Shown: positions 56,410 to 64,000 of the stretch, piece after piece
Position numbering within the stretch: the first letter of the stretch is position 1
How the letters are laid out: each line of letters starts with the position of its first letter
Assembly (NCBI RefSeq): GCF_000317205.1
Contig: NZ_AJLK01000040.1
Coordinates: forward strand, 1 to 64,000
Source: Fischerella muscicola PCC 7414
GTDB lineage: Bacteria; Cyanobacteriota; Cyanobacteriia; Cyanobacteriales; Nostocaceae
DNA length: 64,000 nt
Direction of reading: 5' to 3'
The notes under the pieces: generated by a model
What the model was told of the DNA's origin: nothing
The model's input: the letters and a program-made list of their open reading frames with translations, nothing else
The model's database searches: none
Program-made: the position numbers and the translations under genes

Positions 56410-56600
56410 TTGAATCTCTCTTTGGAGGTAGGTAGGGAGAGTGGGAGAGTGGGAGAGTGGGAGGTGGGGAGATGGGGAGATGGGGAACTCACCGGCCCCC
56501 ACTCCCCCAAGGGAGTGGGGATTAGGGGCAGTGGGGAGATGGGGAGGTGGGGAGTGTGGGGAGTGTGGGGAGAATAAATAGTGACAAGTGACAAGTGACA
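56410..56600. repeat. G-rich composite repeat with hairpin, then GACAAATGACA units
   Basis: GTGGGAGAGTGGGAGAGTGGGA units, AACTCACCGGCCCCC, the hairpin CCCCACTCCC/GGGAGTGGGG (about 56497-56520), GGGGAGATGGGG units, then GTGACAAGTGACAAGTGACA tandem 9-mers. Confidence 0.8.
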
Positions 56601-56639
56601 AGTGACAAATGACAAATGACCACCGACCACCAACCCTAC

Positions 56640-56880
56640 CCTTACCTTAAGCCACTTCGTGTCTACGGGTTCGCCAGTCCCCCTACCCTTACCTTAAGCC
56701 CTCCGGGTACTCTACCCTACGGGAACGCCTTACGGCGTACGAGAAGCCGGGCTTCGCCCGTCTACGGGGGTTCGCATACCCTTACGGGAAGCCGCTCCGC
56801 GTCTACGTGACGGAAACCGCCAAGACTGCGACCCCCTCACCGCTGTTGCGTCTACGTGACGGGAACCGCCTTTTTGGGGG
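56640..56880. repeat. Dense cluster of TCTACGGG-type palindromic modules
   Basis: About 240 bp of overlapping small palindromes: CTACCCTTACCTTAAGCC twice, CTACGGGAACGCCTTACGGCG, AGAAGCCGGGCTTCGCCCG, and GCGTCTACGTGACGG twice (near 56799 and 56849). The same GACGCG...CCCGTAGGG modules appear singly at 1117-1145, 35703-35735, 42521-42545 and 53358-53380. No gene. Confidence 0.7.
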
Positions 56881-56966
56881 GCTGGACTCACCACCAACCA
56901 CCAACAATCAACAACCAACAATCGACAACCAACAACCAACAACTAATGACTCCTGAATAAAAATCT

Positions 56967-57887
56967 ATGTTTATACCAGTAGGATTTGAACAACGCTCTG
57001 TGATTACCTCCTTAGGCAGGATGGTTTACTATACAGCCACTGGCTTACCTTGGCAGGAGAATAAAGTTGCTAGCGAGGAATTAGAGACTCTAGTGTTCTT
57101 GCATGGATTTGGTGGAGGTTCTTCTGCGTATGAGTGGTCAAAAGTTTATCCAGCATTTGCCAGTGAGTATCGTATTTTGGCCCCAGATTTAATCGGTTGG
57201 GGTCGATCTGAACACCCCGTACGGAATTTCACAATTGAAGACTACTTGACGACGATTCGAGAGTTTTTGCAGCAGACTTGCACTCTCCCTGTGAGAGTAA
57301 TTGCTTCATCTTTGACAGCAGCGTTTACTATTCGAGTTGCGATCGCTCATCCAGAATTATTCAAGTCTTTAATTCTGACCATACCTTCTGGAATTTCTGA
57401 CTTTGGACAAGATTACTCTCGCACTTTTTTTGCTCAACTCATCAGTATTCCTGTGATTGATAGAATACTTTACACTACTGGAGTAGCGACAGAAAATGGT
57501 ATTCGTAGCTTTTTAGAGCAACGACAATTTGCTCACCCCAACCGGATATATGAAGAAATTGTCGAAGCTTATCTGGAATCAGCCAAGCAACCAAATGCTG
57601 AATACGCTGCTTTATCTTTCGTACGCGGTGACTTGAGTTTTGATTTGTCACTTTACATTCAACAACTAACTATTCCAACCGCGATTATTTGGGGACAAAA
57701 ATCACAATTTACTAGCCCAGGAATTGGGCATCGTCTTGCACAAATGAATCCGCAAGCAATTAAATATTTCCAGGAGTTGCAAGATGTAGGATTGACACCA
57801 CAATTAGAAATGCCCGCAGTAACAATTGGTTTAATTAGAAAATTCTTACCTCTGTTAACTGAATCACCAACAGCAGTAACTTATTAA
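56967..57887 (+). CDS. Alpha/beta hydrolase-fold protein with degenerate catalytic residues
   Basis: 306 residues with a clear alpha/beta hydrolase body: oxyanion HGFGGGSSAYEW (about 46-57), APDLIGWGRSEHP (about 72-84), and core helices. The nucleophile elbow reads A113-S-S115-L-T117, with neither Gly of the usual G-x-S-x-G. The acid position in IWGQKSQF is Ser, and the final His position in VGLTPQLEMP appears to be Leu or Thr. A full triad is therefore not visible. It may be a pseudoenzyme or a divergent hydrolase; the reading frame itself is intact. Confidence 0.82.
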   Translation: MFIPVGFEQRSVITSLGRMVYYTATGLPWQENKVASEELETLVFLHGFGGGSSAYEWSKVYPAFASEYRILAPDLIGWGRSEHPVRNFTIEDYLTTIREFLQQTCTLPVRVIASSLTAAFTIRVAIAHPELFKSLILTIPSGISDFGQDYSRTFFAQLISIPVIDRILYTTGVATENGIRSFLEQRQFAHPNRIYEEIVEAYLESAKQPNAEYAALSFVRGDLSFDLSLYIQQLTIPTAIIWGQKSQFTSPGIGHRLAQMNPQAIKYFQELQDVGLTPQLEMPAVTIGLIRKFLPLLTESPTAVTY

Positions 57888-57898
57888 GAACAATACTC

Positions 57899-58010
57899 TA
57901 GTGGTCTGTGTCATTAGTTCTAAGGAGTTGCGAGGGGCGAGAGCCCCGACTTTTTAAAAAAGTCGGAGCTCTCGCGGCCAATGATAACTAATACAATAGA
58001 CCTGTAGTGG
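57899..58010. mobile_element. MITE-like element between convergent genes
   Basis: Left AGTGGTCTGTGTCATTAGTT and right (inverse) CTACAGGTCTATTGTATTAGTT are imperfect inverted ends. The centre is the hairpin GAGCCCCGACTTTTT/AAAAAAGTCGGAGCTCTC (near 57941-57975). Non-coding; may end both transcripts. Confidence 0.65.
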
Positions 58011-58045
58011 TATTATTTTCTATACTAGCCTCTTACTCCTAACTC

Positions 58046-59230
58046 CTAAATCACACCGACACGAGGTAATCGATGCTTAAATCCACAGAGAATTTCCCAA
58101 GAAATTGTGTTTAATTGATTTGCCCAATCATCTGCGGAGATTAGTTGTTTGCCATCTTGACCTAGTAAGGTGACTACTTCACCTTCTTGTATATCTGGTA
58201 GGGCGCTGATATCTACCATCATTTGATCCATTGTAATTGCACCGATCTGTTGTACTCGTTGACCACGAATTAATACCTGCATTTTGTTGGAAAGATTGCG
58301 TGGTACACCATCGGCATAACCAATTCCGACAACAGCAATTCGCATTTCTTGCTTGGCAATAAATTGATGACCGTAACTCACACCAGTCCCAGCAGCAATG
58401 GTTTTGACTTGGGTGACTCTAGCCCTGACTTGCAAAACAGGTTTCAGCTTAATTTGCGATCGCAAATGCCTAGCTGGGTAAAGTCCGTAAATGACTAAAC
58501 CTGCACGCACCATATCGTAGTGTAATGCTTTGTCGCTCAGGGTGGCGGCTGAGTTTGCCAAGTGCAAGCAAGGTGGTTTTATTCCTAATGCTTTAATTTG
58601 AGCGATCGCTTCTTGAAAGCGTTGGTGTTGTAGTTGCATGACAGTCGGGTCAGGACTATCTGCTGTTGCTAGGTGCGAATAAATACTAGCTATTTTTAAG
58701 TGTGGCAGACTCTGCACTAGCTGAACAAACTCGCTGGCTTCTTGCCAGTTAGTTCCTAAGCGGGACATACCTGTGTCTAATTTGATGTGTACAGGTATGG
58801 CACAAGTATAATTATTTGCTTCTATAATGTTAGAAAATACTAGTGCGTGTTTAGGACTGCATAGTGTTGGCTGAAGTTGCCAATGGGCGATCGCATGAAT
58901 TTGTTCTGGAGTGTGAGTGGCACCTAATATCAAAATTGGAGCTTTCACCCCAGCTTCCCTTAATTGAATTCCTTCTGGAACAGTGGCAACACCAAGCCAA
59001 CTTGCTCCTGATTCTAAGGCTGTTTGGGCAACTGTGACTGCTCCGTGTCCGTAAGCATCAGCTTTCACGACTGCCATTAGCTGGGTACGTGGTGATAGGA
59101 ACTGGCGTAGTTGTTGGACGTTGTGCGCCAAAGCCGCTAAATCAATTTCCACCCAAGCACGCTGCGAAAACCAAGCATAAGTGTCGCATAGCCCAGCTGC
59201 AACACTTTGAGATGGCTCATGACTTAACAT
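58046..59230 (-). CDS. alr: Alanine racemase
   Basis: Makes D-alanine for peptidoglycan. 394 residues: the PLP-lysine motif MAVVKADAYGHG (Lys near 55), the TIM-barrel DTGMSRLG, LANSAATL and VRAGLVIYGLYP. The C-terminal beta domain has VSYGHQF and GYADGVPR, and the catalytic Tyr lies in the usual VSYG position. The product is of normal length. ATG at 59230 is chosen because AGGAG lies 8 bases before it; the GTG 18 bases upstream is too close to that site. Confidence 0.95.
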   Translation of the reverse strand: MLSHEPSQSVAAGLCDTYAWFSQRAWVEIDLAALAHNVQQLRQFLSPRTQLMAVVKADAYGHGAVTVAQTALESGASWLGVATVPEGIQLREAGVKAPILILGATHTPEQIHAIAHWQLQPTLCSPKHALVFSNIIEANNYTCAIPVHIKLDTGMSRLGTNWQEASEFVQLVQSLPHLKIASIYSHLATADSPDPTVMQLQHQRFQEAIAQIKALGIKPPCLHLANSAATLSDKALHYDMVRAGLVIYGLYPARHLRSQIKLKPVLQVRARVTQVKTIAAGTGVSYGHQFIAKQEMRIAVVGIGYADGVPRNLSNKMQVLIRGQRVQQIGAITMDQMMVDISALPDIQEGEVVTLLGQDGKQLISADDWANQLNTISWEILCGFKHRLPRVGVI

Positions 59231-59381
59231 CCTGTTTACTCCTATCACACCACTGTTCTGCTTTCAGCTTATATGTTTATTCAAGTTGCTAAAAGCTACT
59301 CTGGAATAATCAGGAAGTTTACCGCTCATCGTGTCAATGACACAAGAGCTAGTAGTGGGATTTGGTTTAAATTAGTTAAGC

Positions 59382-59808
59382 ATGGTTATCATTCGCCCGT
59401 ACCGTCCAGAGGACTTAGAAAAGATCGTTCAGCTGTGGTGGGGTACCTGGCATGAAACATTTCTCAAACTGACACATCCACAGCCGTACACAGCATGGAT
59501 TGTCCGCTTTCGTGATGAAATTGCGGTGCAAGGGCTAATTTGGGTAGTAGAACTGGAAAATCAAATAATTGGTTTCGTTGTAGTAGTAGTTCACCACATT
59601 GATTTTGATAGGTTGGCCAGATCCCCGACTTTTTAAAAAAGTCGGGGATCTAACCCTTCAAAAGAGTCAAAACTTATGTGGTCGAGTACTACAGCAAAAT
59701 ACACAAGCTTGTGCATTTTACGAACGTCATGGTTTCAAAGCTGGTAAGCAGGGTATTAATCAAATCAACAACCAGCCCAATATTGAATACCATTGGCGCG
59801 ATCGCTAA
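59382..59808 (+). pseudogene. GNAT acetyltransferase gene interrupted by a MITE
   Basis: The 5' part encodes MVIIRPYRPEDLEKIVQLW to GLIWVVELENQIIGFVVV, the start of a GNAT protein. The frame then runs into the MITE at 59580 and stops at 59634-59636. Beyond the MITE, QQNTQACAFYERHGFKAGKQG (from about 59694) is the GNAT end. The acetyl-CoA-binding middle (~40 residues) is missing, so insertion came with a deletion, or the MITE replaced it. Confidence 0.85.
59580..59692. mobile_element. ~113-bp MITE, copy 2, within a GNAT gene
   Basis: Ends and central GATCCCCGACTTTTT hairpin are nearly identical to copy 1 at 28759-28872: left GTAGTAGTAGTTCACC, right GTCAAAACTTATGTGG then GAGTACTAC. The inner flanks differ slightly. 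It has no transposase and must have been moved by one encoded elsewhere. Confidence 0.82.
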
Positions 59809-59938
59809 ACCTTACTTCTAAAAATCTAGCTTTTCTCTCCATTTTGGCAACAAATCCGGGAGTATAATTTATTCTCATCACCAAAGCAGAGTATATTTGT
59901 GTTAATATATGTAAAACTAATACCTTGAACGATCATCA

Positions 59939-60436
59939 ATGGGGAAGGTTTTAGTACTTAATGCCTCTTACGAACCGCTCAACATCACGAGTTGGCGCCG
60001 TGCAGCGGTTTTGCTAATCAAGGGTAAGGCAGAACGGGTAGAACACAATGGCAAGTTTCTTTACTCCGATTTTCCGCTTCCAACGGTGATTCGCTTGCGC
60101 CATTATGTGCGGGTTCCCTATAAAGAGATTCCTCTCACGCGCCGAAATATATTGCACCGGGATGGCCATACTTGTCAATACTGTGGTTACACAGGAGATG
60201 AGTTGACTTTAGACCATGTAATACCGCGATCGCGTGGAGGAGGAGATTCTTGGGAAAACATTGTTACAGCTTGCGTCCGCTGCAATGTTAAAAAGGGTTG
60301 CCGTACCCCTCATGAAGCACATATGCTTCTACGCCACACACCTCGAAGACCTTACAGCAGTTTGTACTTTGAGGTTACAAAGCACCTAAAAACTGGAACA
60401 CACAAGGAGTGGCAAAAGTATGTTATAGGGCTTTAA
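59939..60436 (+). CDS. HNH endonuclease-domain protein
   Basis: 165 residues. The start MGKVLVLNASYEPLNITSW and the HNH motif are typical of a cyanobacterial family. Zinc Cys pair CQYCG (about 79-83), metal-binding LDHVIPRSRGG (about 89-99), NIVTACVRCNVKKG (about 107-120). Such stand-alone nucleases may act in DNA metabolism; the substrate is unknown. It is not linked to an intron or a phage module here. Start ATG at 59939. Confidence 0.9.
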   Translation: MGKVLVLNASYEPLNITSWRRAAVLLIKGKAERVEHNGKFLYSDFPLPTVIRLRHYVRVPYKEIPLTRRNILHRDGHTCQYCGYTGDELTLDHVIPRSRGGGDSWENIVTACVRCNVKKGCRTPHEAHMLLRHTPRRPYSSLYFEVTKHLKTGTHKEWQKYVIGL

Positions 60437-60858
60437 CATTTACCTTTGTTTGATATCAATCGGTAAAAGTTTTTTTATAGCTTTTGCTGTTTACCAGGTG
60501 TGGACTAGGTTGGTTTGGCGGCTTGTTGTTGGCTATATCGCCCTTTACAAGCTGACATAGGACTTTGTAAAGATTTGTTGCCGTTTTTGACCAACCTTGC
60601 CATCATAACACATTTTGGTATGACCGCAAGTAGTTAAAAATTTTTTATTTCTCAGAAAGACTGTAGATACAACAAATTTATCAATTAAGCATCCTTCGGT
60701 TATCAGCCAAAAAAGTGTAGAAAAAATAGACCCATATATACATTCTCAAGTTCATTGATTTTTGCGAAGATCGACATAGTGTGGCTAAACCAATGATTTT
60801 CTGATTGTAGTTTTTATTGTTGAACTTATCTCACGCCACACAAAGTAAACTATTTCCT
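60437..60858. other. Intergenic region, 422 bp
   Basis: No ORF of quality. A TTGGTTTGGCGGC/GCCGTTTTTGACCAA loosely complementary pair (about 60510 and 60580) was seen. The promoter of the DHH gene must be in this stretch but was not identified. Confidence 0.4.
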
Positions 60859-62157
60859 ATGCAGTTTCATTCTTCCCTTACTCAGTTTGAGAGATTGCCA
60901 TTGACGACAGACCCGACTCCAGAACCGAATTCGGATGAAGTAGAAATAGACAAAGAGTCTTTAGATGTTCCACTCATCAGACAGTCTAACGGAACACTAG
61001 CATCTACTGAAGGAGTCAATTCTCTAGGCCAGCGCGCCAATTCTGTGACACTACAGAAATCGGAAGAATTGCGTCAAGTAATGCTTGCCCACCGTCATGA
61101 GCGTCAGTTGGTAATTTTACAAGACTTTCCCGATCCAGATGCTCTTTCTTCTGCTTGGGCTTACCAGTTGATTGCTCAGCAATACGATATTAAATGTGAG
61201 ATTGTCTATGCTGGCACTCTCAGCCACCAAGAAAATATTGCCTTAGTCAAGTTAACTGGTTTACCAGCCATCCGCTGTTCAGTACCAGCGTTGAAAAGCA
61301 AGGATTTGTCTTCTTACCAAGGTTATACCTTAATTGATAACCAAGGAACCACTTCTGGATTAGTGCCAGTAGTGCAACAGGCAGGAATTCCCCTGATGGC
61401 AGTAATTGACCATCACAATTTACAAGGAGACCTCAAATCAGAATTTATTGATATTCGTCCTGCCGTGAGAGCCACAGCAACAATTTTTACTCAGTACTTA
61501 CAGGCGGGGTTGCTGCCTTTAGATAACAGTATCAACCAGCACGTCAAATGCGCTACTGCTCTGATGCATGGTTTGCGTTCAGATACTAATCTGCTGATGC
61601 AAGCCAAAGAAGAAGATTTTATGGCAGCAGGTTATCTGAGCAAATTTTACGACGCCCAGCTACTTAGCGCCGTATTGCAAGCTAACCGTTCTAAACGGGT
61701 GATGGATGTGATTGAGCGATCGCTCAAAAACCGTATCGTCCAAAATAACTTTTCCATTGCCGGAGTCGGTTATTTGCGCTACGACGACAGAGACGCCATA
61801 CCTCAAGCAGCAGATTTTCTCGTCACTGAAGAAAACGTCCACACTGCCGTAGTTTACGGGATTGTTCATGATGAAGACGAAGAATTAGAAGTAGTTGTAG
61901 GCTCCTTGAGAACCACTAAACTTACTCTAGACCCTGATGAGTTTATTAAAGAAGCCTTTGGACAAGATAGCAGCGGTCGATTTTTTGGTGGTGGACGCAC
62001 CAGCGCAGGTGGCTTTGAAATTCCGATGGGTTTCTTATCAGGCAGTAACGAAAATTCCGCTTATGCGAAAATGAAGTGGGAAGTTTTCGATACTCAAATC
62101 AAGCAAAAGCTGCTGAGATTAGTTAACCCCAAAGATAACCCGATTCAACCAGAGTAA
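60859..62157 (+). CDS. DHH-family phosphoesterase
   Basis: About 432 residues. A disordered N-terminus (1-70) is followed by the DHH domain (about 80-240): LVILQDFPDPDALSSAWA, the IDNQGTTSGL metal site and VIDHHNLQGDL with the name-giving DHH. The DHHA1-type C-terminal domain has GRFFGGGRTSAGGFEIPMG. Members hydrolyse nano-RNA or nucleotides such as pAp or c-di-AMP intermediates; which one cannot be told. ATG at 60859 is chosen; the TTG at 60817 is less likely. Confidence 0.88.
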   Translation: MQFHSSLTQFERLPLTTDPTPEPNSDEVEIDKESLDVPLIRQSNGTLASTEGVNSLGQRANSVTLQKSEELRQVMLAHRHERQLVILQDFPDPDALSSAWAYQLIAQQYDIKCEIVYAGTLSHQENIALVKLTGLPAIRCSVPALKSKDLSSYQGYTLIDNQGTTSGLVPVVQQAGIPLMAVIDHHNLQGDLKSEFIDIRPAVRATATIFTQYLQAGLLPLDNSINQHVKCATALMHGLRSDTNLLMQAKEEDFMAAGYLSKFYDAQLLSAVLQANRSKRVMDVIERSLKNRIVQNNFSIAGVGYLRYDDRDAIPQAADFLVTEENVHTAVVYGIVHDEDEELEVVVGSLRTTKLTLDPDEFIKEAFGQDSSGRFFGGGRTSAGGFEIPMGFLSGSNENSAYAKMKWEVFDTQIKQKLLRLVNPKDNPIQPE

Positions 62158-62233
62158 ATGTTGGTAGTTGATGGTTGGTAGTTGTTTGGAACACACAACA
62201 AACAACCAACAACAAACAACAAACAACAAAATT

Positions 62234-62728
62234 GTGGAACTTTATTTTATTCGTCATGGCATTGCGGAAGTAGCAACCGACGACATCAAAGACGAAGAAA
62301 GACGCCTGACAAAACAGGGGCGGCAAAAAACAGAAAAAGTCGCCCAGCGTTTGAAAAAGTTGGGTTTGCACTTTGATTTTGTAGCTACTAGTCCCTTAGT
62401 GAGAGCTAGACAAACAGCAGATATCCTTATGGCGGCTGGACTGAGTTCGCAAATAGAAGAATGTACTCATCTAGCTCCCGATGGTAATATTTACAATTGG
62501 GTTGTAAACTGGTTAGAACCAAAGAATTTTGCACCAGAGACTAAACTGGCTTTGGTTGGACATGAACCCTGTTTGAGCCGTTGGGCAGAAATTCTCGTCT
62601 GGGGGGAAGCTAAGGAGCATTTGGTGCTGAAAAAAGCGGGTATGATCGGGATAAAAGTACCAGAAACAGGCTCTCCTTTGGGTCGCGGTCAGATGTTTTG
62701 GTTGACACCACCCAAATACTTGCTCTAA
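62234..62728 (+). CDS. sixA: SixA-type phosphohistidine phosphatase
   Basis: 164 residues of the histidine phosphatase superfamily: ELYFIRHGIAEV with the catalytic RHG, TSPLVRARQTADI (second Arg) and ALVGHEPCLSRWAEI (second His). It may dephosphorylate His-phosphorylated proteins. The start is probably GTG at 62234: the upstream in-frame ATG at 62168 would place CAACAAACAACCAAC repeats in the protein. It follows the DHH gene on the same strand, separated by 76 bp of that repeat. Confidence 0.9.
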   Translation: MELYFIRHGIAEVATDDIKDEERRLTKQGRQKTEKVAQRLKKLGLHFDFVATSPLVRARQTADILMAAGLSSQIEECTHLAPDGNIYNWVVNWLEPKNFAPETKLALVGHEPCLSRWAEILVWGEAKEHLVLKKAGMIGIKVPETGSPLGRGQMFWLTPPKYLL

Positions 62729-62840
62729 CAGTTTTTCCACAGTTCCGTAAAGAATTTGTGCGATCGGAATTACTGTTATGGCAACAAGAATTTCTGGTAA
62801 GTTAGCCTGGACAAATCTTTAAAAATCAGATGGTGTTGCC

Positions 62841-63977
62841 ATGATGGTGTGCGAATATAGGCCTGGTTTGGAAGGCATTCCTGCTGCCCAATCAAGTATT
62901 AGCTTTGTTGATGGGCAAAAGGGATTACTTGAATATCGTGGCATCCGGATTGAGGAACTAGCAGAAAAAAGTACATTTCTGGAAACTGCTTATCTTTTGA
63001 TCTGGGGTGAGTTACCAACCGCAGAAGAACTAGCAGCATTTGAGGATGAAGTTCGCCATCATCGGCGGATCAAATACCGCATTCGCGACATGATGAAATC
63101 CTTTCCAGAAAGCGGTCACCCTATGGATGCCCTACAAGCCTCAGCTGCTGCTTTAGGTTTGTTTTATTCACGTCGTGATTTGGATAATCCGGTTTACATC
63201 CGGGATGCAGTAGTTCGCTTGCTAGCAACTATTCCCACAATGATAGCAGCGTTTCAGTTGATGCGAAAAGGAAACGACCCAGTACGTCCTAATGATGAGT
63301 TGGACTACGCTGCTAACTTTTTGTATATGCTCAACGAAAAAGCACCAGATCCACTAGCAGCGCGAATTTTTGATGTTTGCTTGATATTACACGCAGAGCA
63401 TACAATGAATGCTTCTACCTTTAGCGCGAGGGTAACAGCTTCTACTCTGACAGACCCCTATGCAGTAGTGGCTAGTGCTGTGGGAACCTTAGGAGGCCCG
63501 TTACATGGCGGTGCTAATGAAGAAGTAATTCAAATGCTAGAGGAAATAGGCTCTGTGGAGAATGTGCGTCCTTATATAGAGGATAGGCTACAACAAAAAG
63601 CCAAAATTATGGGTTTTGGACATCGTGTGTACAAAGTTAAAGATCCACGGGCTACGATTTTGCAAAACTTAGCAGAACAGCTGTTTGCGAAATTTGGTAA
63701 CGATAAATTCTATGACATTGCCCAAGAAATGGAACGGGTGGTGGAGGAAAAATTGGGTCATAAAGGAATTTATCCTAACGTTGACTTTTATTCCGGTTTA
63801 GTGTATAGAAAGTTGGGAATTCCTACAGACTTGTTCACACCAATATTTGCGATCGCTCGCGTTGCAGGTTGGTTAGCACACTGGAAAGAACAACTCGCCG
63901 AAAACCGCATATTCCGCCCTACCCAGGTTTATAACGGTCGGCACGATATTCCTTACACAGCCATTGATCAGCGCTAG
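62841..63977 (+). CDS. gltA: Citrate synthase
   Basis: Catalyses oxaloacetate + acetyl-CoA to citrate, entry to the cyanobacterial TCA route. 378 residues of the short bacterial type: EYRPGLEGIPAAQSSISFVDGQ at the start, then the substrate loop ILHAEHTMNASTFSAR (first His), PLHGGANEEVIQML, and MGFGHRVYKVKDPRA (second His). NVDFYSGLVYRKLGIP carries the catalytic Asp. The C-terminus lies 22 bases before the end of the window and is complete. ATG at 62841 or 62844. Confidence 0.96.
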   Translation: MMVCEYRPGLEGIPAAQSSISFVDGQKGLLEYRGIRIEELAEKSTFLETAYLLIWGELPTAEELAAFEDEVRHHRRIKYRIRDMMKSFPESGHPMDALQASAAALGLFYSRRDLDNPVYIRDAVVRLLATIPTMIAAFQLMRKGNDPVRPNDELDYAANFLYMLNEKAPDPLAARIFDVCLILHAEHTMNASTFSARVTASTLTDPYAVVASAVGTLGGPLHGGANEEVIQMLEEIGSVENVRPYIEDRLQQKAKIMGFGHRVYKVKDPRATILQNLAEQLFAKFGNDKFYDIAQEMERVVEEKLGHKGIYPNVDFYSGLVYRKLGIPTDLFTPIFAIARVAGWLAHWKEQLAENRIFRPTQVYNGRHDIPYTAIDQR

Positions 63978-64000
63978 CGATAGGAGGTAAGGGATAGGGG

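Noticed and set aside
56379-56633. ORFs of 68-84 codons in the G-rich repeat
   Set aside because: They consist of low-complexity Pro/His/Ser translation of the repeat; the same happens at 37059-37280, 38017-38250 and 903-1187.
59599-59808. 69-codon ORF as an independent gene
   Set aside because: Its first part is MITE sequence and its second part the 3' end of the GNAT gene; it is included in the pseudogene.

Overview
The window is chromosomal DNA of a filamentous, probably heterocyst-forming (Nostocales-type) cyanobacterium. The octamer GCGATCGC (HIP1) recurs inside most genes. There are helical carotenoid proteins with an OCP C-terminal-domain homologue, a DevBCA-type exporter, a high-light-inducible protein, a cyanobacteriochrome kinase, a group 1 sigma factor with the cyanobacterial acidic N-terminus, and tandem heptanucleotide repeats between genes. 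No rRNA, CRISPR array, prophage or intact transposase gene was seen.

Layout. 0-8 kb: tRNA-Leu(CAG), a SpoU/TrmH rRNA methyltransferase, a small ThiF-like E1 protein with a tiny partner gene, MurT, CysE, a Bax1-like (DUF790) nuclease and MtnP. 8-15 kb: a DUF1349 protein, a secreted peptidoglycan-binding protein, a GAF-domain histidine kinase whose first GAF has cyanobacteriochrome cysteines, glycolate dehydrogenase GlcD and a Uma2-family protein. 15-20.5 kb: TetR regulator, DevB, two small membrane proteins, a broken GNAT gene, DevC and DevA. 20.5-32 kb: SGNH hydrolase, MiaA (carrying an in-frame repeat insertion), GyrB, a 2.2 kb largely non-coding stretch leading to sigA, a Hli protein and a GyrA/ParC subunit. 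32-44 kb: response regulator, TPR protein, then two MacAB-like exporter clusters. The first has only a decapitated ATPase; the second has adapter, permease and, 1.7 kb away, an intact ATPase. The DNA between is full of repeats and gene relics. 43.7-48 kb: a carotenoid photoprotection region with two helical carotenoid proteins and a CTDH, plus HAD phosphatase and QueG. 48-55 kb: a partner-switch pair (SpoIIE-type phosphatase and RsbW-like kinase), a NarL regulator, WecG/TagA glycosyltransferase and FtsE. 55-64 kb: a putative secreted protein, a degenerate alpha/beta hydrolase, alanine racemase, a GNAT gene broken by a MITE, an HNH nuclease, a DHH phosphoesterase, SixA and citrate synthase.

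The most distinctive biology is (a) repeats and MITEs altering genes: inside miaA, at the N-terminus of a permease, and replacing parts of two GNAT genes and an ABC ATPase; (b) a 10-mer ATTTGTAAAT occurring twice before the HCP gene at 46661 and once before the CTDH gene at 47665, a candidate shared operator; (c) a nested RNA fold and a 39-codon ORF in the long region before sigA; (d) two 21-bp-period repeat tracts made of small palindromes, open in several frames; (e) a DXCF cyanobacteriochrome GAF with Gln in place of the usual His after the chromophore Cys. All functional assignments come from reading motifs by eye; no database search was run.
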